The position numbers and the translations under genes were made by a program. Below are positions 24,068 to 32,007 of a stretch of 34,180 nt of DNA, piece by piece. Numbering within the stretch: position 1 is the stretch's first letter; each line of letters starts with the position of its first letter. This DNA comes from Ruminococcus sp. (GTDB taxonomy: Bacteria > Bacillota > Clostridia > Oscillospirales > Ruminococcaceae), in the NCBI GenBank assembly GCA_017460665.1, contig JAFUAO010000026.1, forward strand, positions 1 through 34,180, read 5' to 3'. The notes under the pieces are model-generated. The model saw nothing but the letters and a program-made list of their open reading frames with translations, was not told the origin of the DNA and made no database searches.

Positions 24068-24098
24068 AAAGACCGCCTATGATAGGCGGTCTTTTTTT
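24068..24098. terminator. Hairpin/terminator, copy 2 of a duplicated pair
   Basis: AAAGACCGCCTAT (24068-24080), G, ATAGGCGGTCTTT (24082-24094), then more T and CATAT. It matches 21767-21795 except for two extra T. T-tracts on both strands; it can end the dockerin metalloprotease operon, whose stop codon (24098-24100) touches it. Confidence 0.85.
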
Positions 24099-25564
24099 CA
24101 TATTATCAGCATATCTTTCATGGCGATAAGGTCGAACACATTGATCTTGCCGTCCTCGCAGAGGTCTCCGGCCTGCCAGTCGGCGAGCTCTGAGCCGGGT
24201 CTTGCAAGGAGCCAGCTCTGGACGGCCACAAGGTCTGCGATGTTGAAGGCGTTGTCGGAATTCACGTCGCCCTTTATCTTGTGGGAGTTCTGCTCCAGGT
24301 CCAGCTTCCAGATACTGAGGATCTGGCCGGTGCTCTGGTCGTAGGTGAAGCCGATCGAGATCCGGTCTCCGGCCTCGTAGTAGGCGAGGTTCTTTCTGTC
24401 GTCACCGGAGAAGTAGTCCGTTCCGCTGAAGGAGAAGCTGCCGTTCTGCTCAAAGCTGATCCTGCCGCCGTCGTCGCTGAGGGAGACCTCAGAGATCGTG
24501 TCGGTGAACTCAGCGCTGGCAGTCTGCACCGCCGGCTCAGTGGTGACAGCGGTGGTCACTGTGGTAGTCGTAGTCACGGGAGCAGCAGTAGTGGTCACGG
24601 GAGCAGTCGTTGCCGGCTGAGCGTTTGCAAGGTCGAACCTTCCGGCGTCGTCCTTGATCTTGCTCCACATATATCTCAGCATCCAGCCGTCGAAGTTAGT
24701 GATCTTCGCAGCAGATCCTGCCATCATGATCGAGTTCTCGCCGCCGGGGAAGCCTCCGGGCGGGAAGCCGTCGGACTCGCCCTCACCGCCGTAGAAATCG
24801 GTCATGCCGAAGCCGTGTCCGATCTCATGCTCAAGGACGTGGAGGCTGCCGTTTTGCAGCATTCCCAGATAGGCCGTATCGGAGAGCCTCTGCCCCCAGT
24901 CTCCTCCGCAGCCGCCTATATCCGGGAAGCCCTGAGTTGCCCACATATACATATCGAAGCGCTTGTCCAGACCGCCGGGGTACTGATAGCCCGTATCGTC
25001 GAAGTGGTCGAACCGTGACAGCTCTGAGGGAGCAAAGGGCTCCTTGTCGGGGATAGTGTCACGGCCGTTGGAGGTGTCGTACTGGGCGTCATAGTATTTT
25101 GTGTCGGTGTAGACCACCTCGTCGTCGTGGAGGTCCAGCAGGCAGCTCTTGTCGATGACTGCCCAGCCCACCACCTTCACGTCGATGTGGTCGTAGGGCC
25201 AGTTCTCATAGCCTGCCAGCCAGTCGTTCCAGTCGTTTATGCACTGAGAGAGCATGGTCTCGAAATGCTGGCGCTGCTCATAGGTAACGGTGCGGTAGGA
25301 CTGCCACTTGATCACATAGTTGATCGTGCCCTTTCCGGCGACGATCTGGTCGAAGATAGTGTTCCTCCTGACGGTGGACTGCTCACGGACGATCCTGTTC
25401 TCCCAGATCCAATCAGCGGCGTACTGGAAGTCCGAGGGCAGATCCGAAATGCTGGAGGCGCTGGCGGTGACCGGCGAAGAAAGGCTTATCTTAGGAGCGT
25501 AGCCGGCTCCTGCGGCTGTTATGACTGCCGCTATAGCAGCGGCGCAGATCTTCCTGATCCTCAT
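24098..25564 (-). CDS. Secreted dockerin protein with metzincin-like zinc protease domain (paralogue 1)
   Basis: A 488-residue extracellular protein. Signal peptide (about 1-35); a large catalytic domain (about 40-312) with HExxHxxGxxD at H246-E-I-G-H250-G-F-G253-M-T-D256 and a following MMAGS (M280/M281) that could be the Met-turn of metzincins. A Thr-rich linker (about 318-345), a beta-type module (about 350-425) and a C-terminal dockerin (about 430-487, GDVNSDNAFNIADLVAVQ and DGKINVFDLIAMKDM) complete it. The dockerin should attach it to a cohesin scaffold. Substrate unknown. AAAGGAGG precedes ATG 25564, and only 12 bases separate it from the upstream paralogue, so they form one operon. 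Protease activity is inferred from the zinc motif. Confidence 0.88.
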   Translation of the reverse strand: MRIRKICAAAIAAVITAAGAGYAPKISLSSPVTASASSISDLPSDFQYAADWIWENRIVREQSTVRRNTIFDQIVAGKGTINYVIKWQSYRTVTYEQRQHFETMLSQCINDWNDWLAGYENWPYDHIDVKVVGWAVIDKSCLLDLHDDEVVYTDTKYYDAQYDTSNGRDTIPDKEPFAPSELSRFDHFDDTGYQYPGGLDKRFDMYMWATQGFPDIGGCGGDWGQRLSDTAYLGMLQNGSLHVLEHEIGHGFGMTDFYGGEGESDGFPPGGFPGGENSIMMAGSAAKITNFDGWMLRYMWSKIKDDAGRFDLANAQPATTAPVTTTAAPVTTTTTVTTAVTTEPAVQTASAEFTDTISEVSLSDDGGRISFEQNGSFSFSGTDYFSGDDRKNLAYYEAGDRISIGFTYDQSTGQILSIWKLDLEQNSHKIKGDVNSDNAFNIADLVAVQSWLLARPGSELADWQAGDLCEDGKINVFDLIAMKDMLII

Positions 25565-25576
25565 GATGATCCTCCT

Positions 25577-27064
25577 TTACTGACCCTGCTCTGTGAGGAG
25601 CTCTCTCAGGGCGATAAGGTCGTACACGTTTATTATCCCGTCCTCGCAGAGGTCTCCGGCCTGCCAGTCGGCGAGCTCTGAGCCGGGTCTTGCAAGGAGC
25701 CAGCTCTGGACGGCCACAAGGTCTGCGATGTTGAAGGCGTTGTCTGCGTTGACATCGCCCTTGATCTTGTGGGAGTTCTGCTCCAGATCCAGCTTCCAGA
25801 TACTGAGGATCTGGCCGGTGCTCTGGTCATAGGTGAAGCCGATCGAGATCCTGTCTCCGGCCTCGTAGTAGGCCAGGTTCTTGCTGTCGTCGCCGGAGAA
25901 GTAGTCAGTTCCGCTGAATGTGAAGCTGCCGTTCTGCTCAAAGCTGATCCTGCCGCCGTTGTCGCTGAGGGAGACCTCAGAGATCGTGTCGGTGAACTCA
26001 GCATTGGCAGTCTGGATCGCCGGCTCAGTGGTGACAGCAGTAGTCACTGTAGTAGTCGTTGTCTCAGGAGCAGCAGTAGTCACGGGAGCGGTCGTTACCG
26101 GCTGTACCGCCGAAAGATCGAACCTTCCGGCCTCGTCCTTGATCTTGCTCCATGAGTATTTCAGGAACCACTTGTCGAAATCGTTGATGTAAGCGCAGGA
26201 CCCGGCCATCATGATCGAGTTCTCGCCGCCGGGGAAGCCTCCGGGGGGGAAGCCGTCGGACTCGCCCTCGCCGCCGTAGTAATCCGGGAAGCCGAAGCCG
26301 TGTCCCATCTCGTGCAGCAGGATATGGGTGCTGGTGGTGCCGTTTATCAGGCCGAGGACGGACTGGTCCGAGAGGATCTGGCCGTAGTGATAGCCGTAGC
26401 CGCCCATGTTGATCATGCCTGTTATGCCGTGGAGGTACATATCGTAGCGGTTATCGTAGCTGCCGTTGTAGCTCCAATTTTTGTCGTTCCAGTGAGCATA
26501 CCGGGAGATGTCCGTGGGCTCGGCGGGCTGGATCGCCGGGACGCTGGAATTGCCCATGCCCGATGAGATCATGTCGTCCCTCAGCCAAGAATTCGCCGTT
26601 TCGGTGTAGACCACCTCGTCCGGCTGGCGGTCAAGGATACAGCTTTCGTCCAGCACCGCATAGCCCACCACCTTGACGTTGACGTGCTCGAAGGGCCAGT
26701 CGTCGTAGCCGATCAGGTTATCGGTCCACATATTGACTGCCTCCTCCAGCATCTGGGGCAGCTTCTGGCGCTGCTGGAGAGTGATCTTCTCATAGGACTG
26801 CCAGATCAGGATGTACTGGAGGGTGCCGTTCCCGGCCACGATCTGGTCATAGATCGTAGACCATGCCTCCATGGACCTTTCGGTCTGGATACGGTTCTGC
26901 CAGATCCAGTCGCAGGCGGTCTTGTAGTCAGCCGGGATCTCAGAAATATCGGCAGCCGAGGCTGTTGTTTCCGGCAATGCGGTGCCGGCGCCGGTGTGCA
27001 GCTCAAAGGGCACACAAAGAACTGCCGCTGCCAAGGCTGCGGCGCATAGCTTTTTGAAATACAT
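25577..27064 (-). CDS. Secreted dockerin protein with metzincin-like zinc protease domain (paralogue 2)
   Basis: A 495-residue paralogue of the next gene with the same layout: signal peptide (about 1-37), catalytic domain with H251-E-M-G-H255-G-F-G258-F-P-D261 and MMAGS, Thr-rich linker, beta-type module and a dockerin (GDVNADNAFNIADLVAVQ). The catalytic halves differ widely, while the linker-to-dockerin part is nearly identical, also at DNA level, showing recent duplication or gene conversion. ATG 27064 is used because AAGGAG lies just upstream; the longer frame has no such site. First gene of the operon, transcribed from 27239-27267 through a leader of about 165 bases, and divergent from the AraC-type regulator. 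Confidence 0.88.
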   Translation of the reverse strand: MYFKKLCAAALAAAVLCVPFELHTGAGTALPETTASAADISEIPADYKTACDWIWQNRIQTERSMEAWSTIYDQIVAGNGTLQYILIWQSYEKITLQQRQKLPQMLEEAVNMWTDNLIGYDDWPFEHVNVKVVGYAVLDESCILDRQPDEVVYTETANSWLRDDMISSGMGNSSVPAIQPAEPTDISRYAHWNDKNWSYNGSYDNRYDMYLHGITGMINMGGYGYHYGQILSDQSVLGLINGTTSTHILLHEMGHGFGFPDYYGGEGESDGFPPGGFPGGENSIMMAGSCAYINDFDKWFLKYSWSKIKDEAGRFDLSAVQPVTTAPVTTAAPETTTTTVTTAVTTEPAIQTANAEFTDTISEVSLSDNGGRISFEQNGSFTFSGTDYFSGDDSKNLAYYEAGDRISIGFTYDQSTGQILSIWKLDLEQNSHKIKGDVNADNAFNIADLVAVQSWLLARPGSELADWQAGDLCEDGIINVYDLIALRELLTEQGQ

Positions 27065-27084
27065 GATAAAAACTCCTTTTTTGC

Positions 27085-27127
27085 GAGATCCAGCCATATC
27101 CCATGCCTCTGAAATATGGCCGATCTC
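27085..27127 (-). promoter_or_regulatory. Leader hairpin before the dockerin protease operon
   Basis: On the transcript, GAGATCGGCCATAT pairs with ATATGGCTGGATCTC (one bulged G, one G-U pair) around a 14-base loop. It lies just upstream of the AAGGAG ribosome site (about 27073-27078). It could protect the 5' end or affect translation; there is no T-tract, so it is not a terminator. Confidence 0.55.
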
Positions 27128-27238
27128 AGATCTGTCCCCTTACAAACAGATAAAACCTTTCCGGAAGCCCAGTGCAGAAGGCTCTCCCGGGGGCATTGCC
27201 TAAATGTCCCGGAAGGTCCGGAAATATCCTATACAATA

Positions 27239-27267
27239 ATTGTACATGATATGTTCACATATTTCAA
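27239..27267 (-). promoter_or_regulatory. Promoter of the dockerin protease operon
   Basis: Minus strand TTGAAA (27267-27262), 17-bp spacer, TACAAT (27244-27239). Confidence 0.8.
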
Positions 27268-27320
27268 TGTATGATAGTGTATTTTTTTAGCGATCTTTTC
27301 AGCTTTTATGTAAGATCGTC

Positions 27321-27349
27321 TTGCAATTGCCGGGGGAATATGGTATAAT
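27321..27349 (+). promoter_or_regulatory. Promoter of the AraC-type regulator gene
   Basis: TTGCAA (27321-27326), 17-bp spacer ending TGG, TATAAT (27344-27349). A near-perfect GGAGGTGATC ribosome site follows directly before ATG 27373. Its -35 is about 54 bp from the divergent protease promoter, close enough for joint control. Confidence 0.88.
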
Positions 27350-27372
27350 ATTACATCATAGGAGGTGATCAG

Positions 27373-29109
27373 ATGAACAGCCGTCCCCTTATCGGAGTCG
27401 TTTCCCCGGTGCTGTCAAAGGCCCACACTCAAAATATCATCTGTGGAGTCTCAGCTCAGGCCAGTGAGTGCGGCTGCGACGTGATCATAATGGCTCCTCT
27501 TGTCAGCTTCACGGGAGGCTCCAGTCAGGCAAAGGGCGAGCAGGTGATCTTCGACCTGATCGCCTCTCAGGACTTCGACGGATTTCTCTACGTCAAGGAC
27601 GATACCACTATGGGCATCGAAGTGATCGCCCGTGTGGAGGAGCTCCTTGCGGCCTCCAACAAATACGTCATGGCTGTTGACGAGGAGGAGAACGCCCTCT
27701 TCGACAGCACCCAGTACGACGACTACTACGACTTCAGCAAGGTGGTGGAGCACCTTGTGCAGGTCCACGGCTACCGGCGGATCCACTGTCTCACCGGGCC
27801 GGAGGAGCTGTTCCAGTCCCGGACCAGGCTCCGGGCCTTCATGGACGTGATGAACAAGTACGGTCTGCCATGCGACGAGAGCTGCTACACCTACGGCACC
27901 TTCTGGGTGGACTCCTCACAGGAGCTGGCCCGAAGGATGATCTCAGGAGAGATCGAGATGCCTCAGGCCGTGGTCTGCGGCAACGACATAACCGCCATGT
28001 CCCTGATCAAATGCCTCCAGGGAGCAGGGATCCGTGTGCCGGAGGACGTGGCTGTTACCGGCTACGACGGCTACAGCTTCACCGCAAATGTGGACGTGGT
28101 GCTGACCACCTACCTCCGGGATCACTTCCAGCTAGGGGCGGACGCCATGCGGAGGCTCTACCGGAACATCAGCGGAAAGCTCTGCCGGAAGGTCTCACGG
28201 CCCGACGACGGCTTCATGCTGGGGAGCTCCTGCGGCTGCCGAGAGATCCCTGCCGACCAGCTAAGGATCAGGCTCGCCGGGAGAAAGCCCAAGATGTGGC
28301 TGGAGGAGGTGTTCTGCGACGACACCATGATCGACCTCCACAGCGCCCAGACCTCCGGAGAGCTCATTGAGAAGGCCCTTTGGCACTGCAATATGCTCTA
28401 CGGGGCGGAGCAGGTGAGCATCTACCTCTCCGACGAGGAGGACCTCAGCGACCTGCCGGATCTCATAAGGCTCCGGGGGAGGATCAAGGGCGAAAGGGTG
28501 GATATGAGCGGCGGAAGGGCCTTTAGCCGGACCAGTGCCGCCGGTTTTTCGGAGGACGGCGGCCGGGTGCAGTTCCTCTCGCCGATCCATTACGGCGACA
28601 GGCAGTTCGGCTATATCTCGGTCTCCTTTTACGACAGCAGCAGTATCTACGACAGGAATTTCCTCGACCTTACCGCCTGTCTTGACACAGGCCTTGAGAG
28701 GATCCTCGCCGGAAGGGAGCAGCCCCCGGAGAGGAGCTCCTCACCGCACAGCAGCGAGCGGAAGCTGAAGGCTGACGAGAGATACCGTGAGCTGTCGGCC
28801 CTTCGCCGGAAGATGCAGAGCTCCCCGGAGAAGCTGCCGAGCATCGACAGGATCTGCGCTGAGATCGGCATGAGCAGGAGCTCCCTACAGAAGAATTACA
28901 GCGCATTTTTCGGCAACAGCGTTTTCGACGACCTGATCCGTTTCCGCATAGAGAAGGCCAAGAGGCTCCTTGCGGAGACCAGCCTTTCGATAGCTGAGGT
29001 GGCCGAGAGCTGCGGCTACAGCTCCGAGAGCTACTTCATGAAGCAGTTCAAGAAGCTGACGGGTATGACGCCTACGGAGTTCAGGAAAAACAAAGAGCCG
29101 CTGTTTTGA
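27373..29109 (+). CDS. AraC-family regulator with LacI-like ligand-binding domain
   Basis: A 578-residue cytoplasmic transcription factor. The N-terminal part (about 1-290) is a periplasmic-binding-protein-like sensor of LacI/GalR type (SRPLIGVVSPVLSKAHTQ, RRIHCLTGPEELFQSRTRLRAF, PQAVVCGNDITAMSLIKCL, VPEDVAVTGYDG). A central region (about 310-450) may be a GAF-like domain. The last 100 or so residues are an AraC-type double helix-turn-helix (IDRICAEIGMSRSSLQKNYS; LSIAEVAESCGYSSESYFMKQFKKLTGMTPTEFRKN). No membrane segment or signal peptide was seen, so the sugar-binding-like domain senses a cytoplasmic ligand. It is divergent from the dockerin protease operon and flanked by dockerin genes, making these the likely targets (inference). 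Confidence 0.93.
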   Translation: MNSRPLIGVVSPVLSKAHTQNIICGVSAQASECGCDVIIMAPLVSFTGGSSQAKGEQVIFDLIASQDFDGFLYVKDDTTMGIEVIARVEELLAASNKYVMAVDEEENALFDSTQYDDYYDFSKVVEHLVQVHGYRRIHCLTGPEELFQSRTRLRAFMDVMNKYGLPCDESCYTYGTFWVDSSQELARRMISGEIEMPQAVVCGNDITAMSLIKCLQGAGIRVPEDVAVTGYDGYSFTANVDVVLTTYLRDHFQLGADAMRRLYRNISGKLCRKVSRPDDGFMLGSSCGCREIPADQLRIRLAGRKPKMWLEEVFCDDTMIDLHSAQTSGELIEKALWHCNMLYGAEQVSIYLSDEEDLSDLPDLIRLRGRIKGERVDMSGGRAFSRTSAAGFSEDGGRVQFLSPIHYGDRQFGYISVSFYDSSSIYDRNFLDLTACLDTGLERILAGREQPPERSSSPHSSERKLKADERYRELSALRRKMQSSPEKLPSIDRICAEIGMSRSSLQKNYSAFFGNSVFDDLIRFRIEKAKRLLAETSLSIAEVAESCGYSSESYFMKQFKKLTGMTPTEFRKNKEPLF

Positions 29110-29117
29110 GCGGCTCT
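29094..29117 (-). terminator. Terminator of the HExxH/beta-helix dockerin gene
   Basis: AGAGCCGCT (29094-29102), loop, AGCGGCTCT (29109-29117). On the minus strand it is followed by TTTGTTTTT, so it mainly ends the minus-strand gene. It overlaps the last codons of the AraC-type gene; its plus-strand T-tract is poor. Confidence 0.85.
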
Positions 29118-29125
29118 CTTGATGT

Positions 29126-31789
29126 TCATTCGCCGAGGAAAAGCTGCCTCATGGCGATCATGTCGAATACGTCGATCTTGCCGTCCTCGCACAGGTCTCC
29201 TGCCTTCCAGTCGGCAAGGTCGGAGGAGGGCTTTGCCAGCAGGAAGCTCTGCATGGCCACAAGGTCGGAGATATTGAAGGCCTTGTCAGCGTTCACATCG
29301 CCCCGGATCCGGCTCTCTGAGTCGTCTGGCTCCTCGCTGCCGGAGTAGGTGACTGCCGGCTCGTCTGCTGCGGCATTGGTGATCTGGATATAGTCAAGAG
29401 CTCCCTTGAAGCCCTCCCCGACCACGGCCTTGTCGTCCTGAGAGGCGCTGAGGATCTCCTGCATATCGATGGAGACCGACTTGCTGCCTGCCTGCTGGCC
29501 GTTGATCAGGAGAGCAGCCTGACCGCCCATGATCCTGACAGTCACCTTGCTCCACTGGCCCTTTTCCAGCGCCGGAGCAGTGATCGTTTCGGTGGTGGTC
29601 CCGTCGGTCAAGGTCAGCTCAGCGCTGCCGGATGCATTGCTGGGAGTGAAGGAGATATAGGCCTTGCTGTCGCCGAAGCGGAAGAGCTCCTGACCGGCGG
29701 CGCCGCCCTTCCACAGGGCGCCAAGGCTGATCTGTATATCCTTAGACTGGAGCAGGGAGGTATCCAGCAGCAGTCTGTCCTCATTGCCGTCAAAGCTGAG
29801 GACGCCCTTTGCGGAGGTTCGCTCGCTGGACCACTGAGCCCCTATCTGACGGGCATTCGTGGCGGTGCTGCTGTCCTTTGCCCAGTTCTCGGAGGCGGAG
29901 CTGAAGTCGTATGAGGCCACATAGCTATCTGTCAGCGAGTAGTGGCCGTAGTCGTCCAGCCAGCCGAAATTCACTCCGTCAGTAACGGTCTTGTCGTTGC
30001 AGTAGTCTCCGTCGAGGATAAGGCTCCCGGAGTAGGAGGCAGAGCCGTAGATGTAGGTCATGCCCTTGGCGACGGCGTTGTCGGAGAGCTTCACGGCCTC
30101 CGCAAGATAGGCCTTCTGCTGGACCTTTGCATTGCCGGAGACCGAGCAGGAATTGGTCACCACGGCGCTTCCGCTGATAACGGCATTGCCGCTGAGGGAG
30201 ACCGTGCCGAACTTCCAGCCGTTGTCGTAGATCATGCCTCCTCCGTCAACTACCGCATGGCCGCTGACGACCACGTTGTCCTGAGCCGTCACGCTGTTGG
30301 CGACGATAGCGTGGTCCTCCACACGGACGTTCCCGGAGAGCTTAGCGCTGCCCAGCACCATGGCGTCAGGCCCGACGTAAACTGAGTCCGCAACGCTGGC
30401 GGTGTCGGCCACCCAGCCTCCGCCGTTGGAGTGGATATGGCCTGCGTCCTTGGAATAGCCGCCGGACTGCTGGACCTGAGCGCCCTCCAGCTTCACCTGG
30501 TAGGGGTAGCGTCTGCGCTCGGCGCCGTCCTTGTAGCTGGAAACGTTGTCCTTGTGGAAGGCGTTGATCTTCACCAGCTCCTTCGGCATAGCGGAAACAG
30601 TGAGATAAGCCGAAACAGCGCCGTTTGCGGGAACTGTCACGCTCTGGCCGCTGCCGAAGAGGTCTGAGTAGGACTCATTGCCGTCTGCGTCAACGGTCAC
30701 GATGCAGGCCTGCCAAGCGGCGTTCTCGTCATCTGAGATCCCTTTCAGCTCCGCAGTCACTGTGCCTCCGGTGATCTCAAGGGGCACGATGTTGATCCCC
30801 GACTGCATGGGAGCCTCCTCCTGAGGCACCTGGAGCCAGCCGGTGCCGTTGTCCTGCAAAACGGTGTAGAACAAATTCCAGTAGAATGGCGACTGTGCCA
30901 GCTTTTTATCGAACTCCTCCTGATAGGCCTCCTGTGCGCCGAAGTCGAAGGTAGCCATGCGCTTTGCGTAGTGTCCGAAGACGGTCTGAGCGTCAGTGCC
31001 GAAGATCCTTGTGATCGTATCGAAGGGGTACTCGCCGGGCTGAGCCTCTGAGATGATCCGCTTTACAGAGTTTATGCCAAGTCCCGGCAAATTATCCGGA
31101 TCGTAGGAGATGTACACCAAAAACGGCCACACCTCATAGTAGTTCCGGCCGTGGGGGAGGGTAAGGCTCAGGTTGCGGATATAGGGCTCGAACCAGCAGG
31201 TCTTGGTGGAGCCGGTATAGTATTCGCTCCCAAGGTACATCTCACGGAACCAGTTGGCAAGGGGCTCCCACCAAGCGCCGGTGATGTCCTGGTCCACCCA
31301 GGCCTTCTGCTGCATAGTAACGACGTGGCCGAACTCATGGGAGATCGTCAGGTCGTCCAGCATGGCTTCGGGGCTGATGATCTCGATGCCGTAGCCGTCC
31401 TCAGCGCTCATGAAGGCCCAGCCGTCGGGGTACTGGTCAAGGCCGGTGTAGGTCAGATAGATGTTGGTCTTGTACTTCTGGGAGCTCCGCCCGTAGATGT
31501 CCACGTTCATGTTCTCCATGCCCAGATACTCGCCGTAGCAGTGCCAGAGCTTCTCGTAGTCCTCAAGGTTCCTTTTTAGGAACTGCTCGTTGACCCGGCC
31601 TGTGGTGTCGTTGTTGCCGTAGAAGATGACGAAGTGCTCTGACTCGACGTAGTTTGCGCTGGTGCAGTAGCCCCACTTGTCACGGATCTTGAACTCCTCC
31701 TCGGCGGCGTCTGCCTTCCTCGGCACGATCGAGAGCATCGAGGCTGCCATCGAAAGTGCGGTGAGGGACGCAGTCAGCTTGTGTTTCAT
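29126..31789 (-). CDS. Secreted dockerin protein with HExxH peptidase-like, hexapeptide beta-helix and LamG-like domains
   Basis: An 887-residue extracellular protein. Signal peptide (about 1-28), then a peptidase-like domain resembling Svx/AvrXca (DUF6055-like) proteins with H151-E-F-G-H155 and E176 in WWEPLANW as a gluzincin-style third ligand. After a linker of beta-type domains comes a stretch of imperfect hexapeptide repeats (about 455-600; VADSVYVGPDAMVLGSAKL) predicted to fold as a left-handed beta-helix. A LamG/concanavalin-like domain (about 610-815, VLSFDGNEDRLLLD) and a C-terminal dockerin (about 827-887, GDVNADKAFNISDLVAMQ and DGKIDVFDMIAMRQ) follow. AAAGGAGG precedes ATG 31789; the longer frame lacks a site. 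The Svx link is from memory of that family and is tentative; the domain order is seen directly. Confidence 0.85.
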   Translation of the reverse strand: MKHKLTASLTALSMAASMLSIVPRKADAAEEEFKIRDKWGYCTSANYVESEHFVIFYGNNDTTGRVNEQFLKRNLEDYEKLWHCYGEYLGMENMNVDIYGRSSQKYKTNIYLTYTGLDQYPDGWAFMSAEDGYGIEIISPEAMLDDLTISHEFGHVVTMQQKAWVDQDITGAWWEPLANWFREMYLGSEYYTGSTKTCWFEPYIRNLSLTLPHGRNYYEVWPFLVYISYDPDNLPGLGINSVKRIISEAQPGEYPFDTITRIFGTDAQTVFGHYAKRMATFDFGAQEAYQEEFDKKLAQSPFYWNLFYTVLQDNGTGWLQVPQEEAPMQSGINIVPLEITGGTVTAELKGISDDENAAWQACIVTVDADGNESYSDLFGSGQSVTVPANGAVSAYLTVSAMPKELVKINAFHKDNVSSYKDGAERRRYPYQVKLEGAQVQQSGGYSKDAGHIHSNGGGWVADTASVADSVYVGPDAMVLGSAKLSGNVRVEDHAIVANSVTAQDNVVVSGHAVVDGGGMIYDNGWKFGTVSLSGNAVISGSAVVTNSCSVSGNAKVQQKAYLAEAVKLSDNAVAKGMTYIYGSASYSGSLILDGDYCNDKTVTDGVNFGWLDDYGHYSLTDSYVASYDFSSASENWAKDSSTATNARQIGAQWSSERTSAKGVLSFDGNEDRLLLDTSLLQSKDIQISLGALWKGGAAGQELFRFGDSKAYISFTPSNASGSAELTLTDGTTTETITAPALEKGQWSKVTVRIMGGQAALLINGQQAGSKSVSIDMQEILSASQDDKAVVGEGFKGALDYIQITNAAADEPAVTYSGSEEPDDSESRIRGDVNADKAFNISDLVAMQSFLLAKPSSDLADWKAGDLCEDGKIDVFDMIAMRQLFLGE

Positions 31790-31854
31790 ACTGATTCCTC
31801 CTTTATTCCCGGTATTGTTATTTTTGCCCAAAAAACAACAATTTGTATAAAATA

Positions 31855-31883
31855 ATTATATGTTATCACTTTAGCTTTGTCAA
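31855..31883 (-). promoter_or_regulatory. Promoter of the HExxH/beta-helix dockerin gene
   Basis: Minus strand TTGACA (31883-31878), 17-bp spacer, TATAAT (31860-31855): a perfect consensus promoter, with a leader of about 60 bases. Confidence 0.92.
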
Positions 31884-31966
31884 TACATTATTGTCCGGTA
31901 TAGTGGGATCATTTTTTCTTTCCGCTGTAAAATAGGCCATACCTGCACTATATTACAGCTAAAAGG

Positions 31967-32002
31967 CAAAAAAGCCCGTCCGGGCAGGTGCTCGGACGGG
32001 CT
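31967..32002 (-). terminator. Terminator of the expansin/micro-ORF transcript
   Basis: AGCCCGTCCG (32002-31993 read on minus), loop of 10, CGGACGGGCT (31982-31973), then TTTTTGCC. It lies five bases past the stop of the 37-codon ORF. Confidence 0.9.
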
Positions 32003-32007
32003 GTGTC

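Noticed and set aside
23464-24129. 221-codon plus-strand ORF
   Set aside because: It is antisense to the HD-type fragment and ends by reading through the hairpin.
27065-27240. Riboswitch in the leader of the dockerin protease operon
   Set aside because: I compared it by eye with c-di-GMP and other common aptamers and found no matching core; only a simple hairpin is supported.
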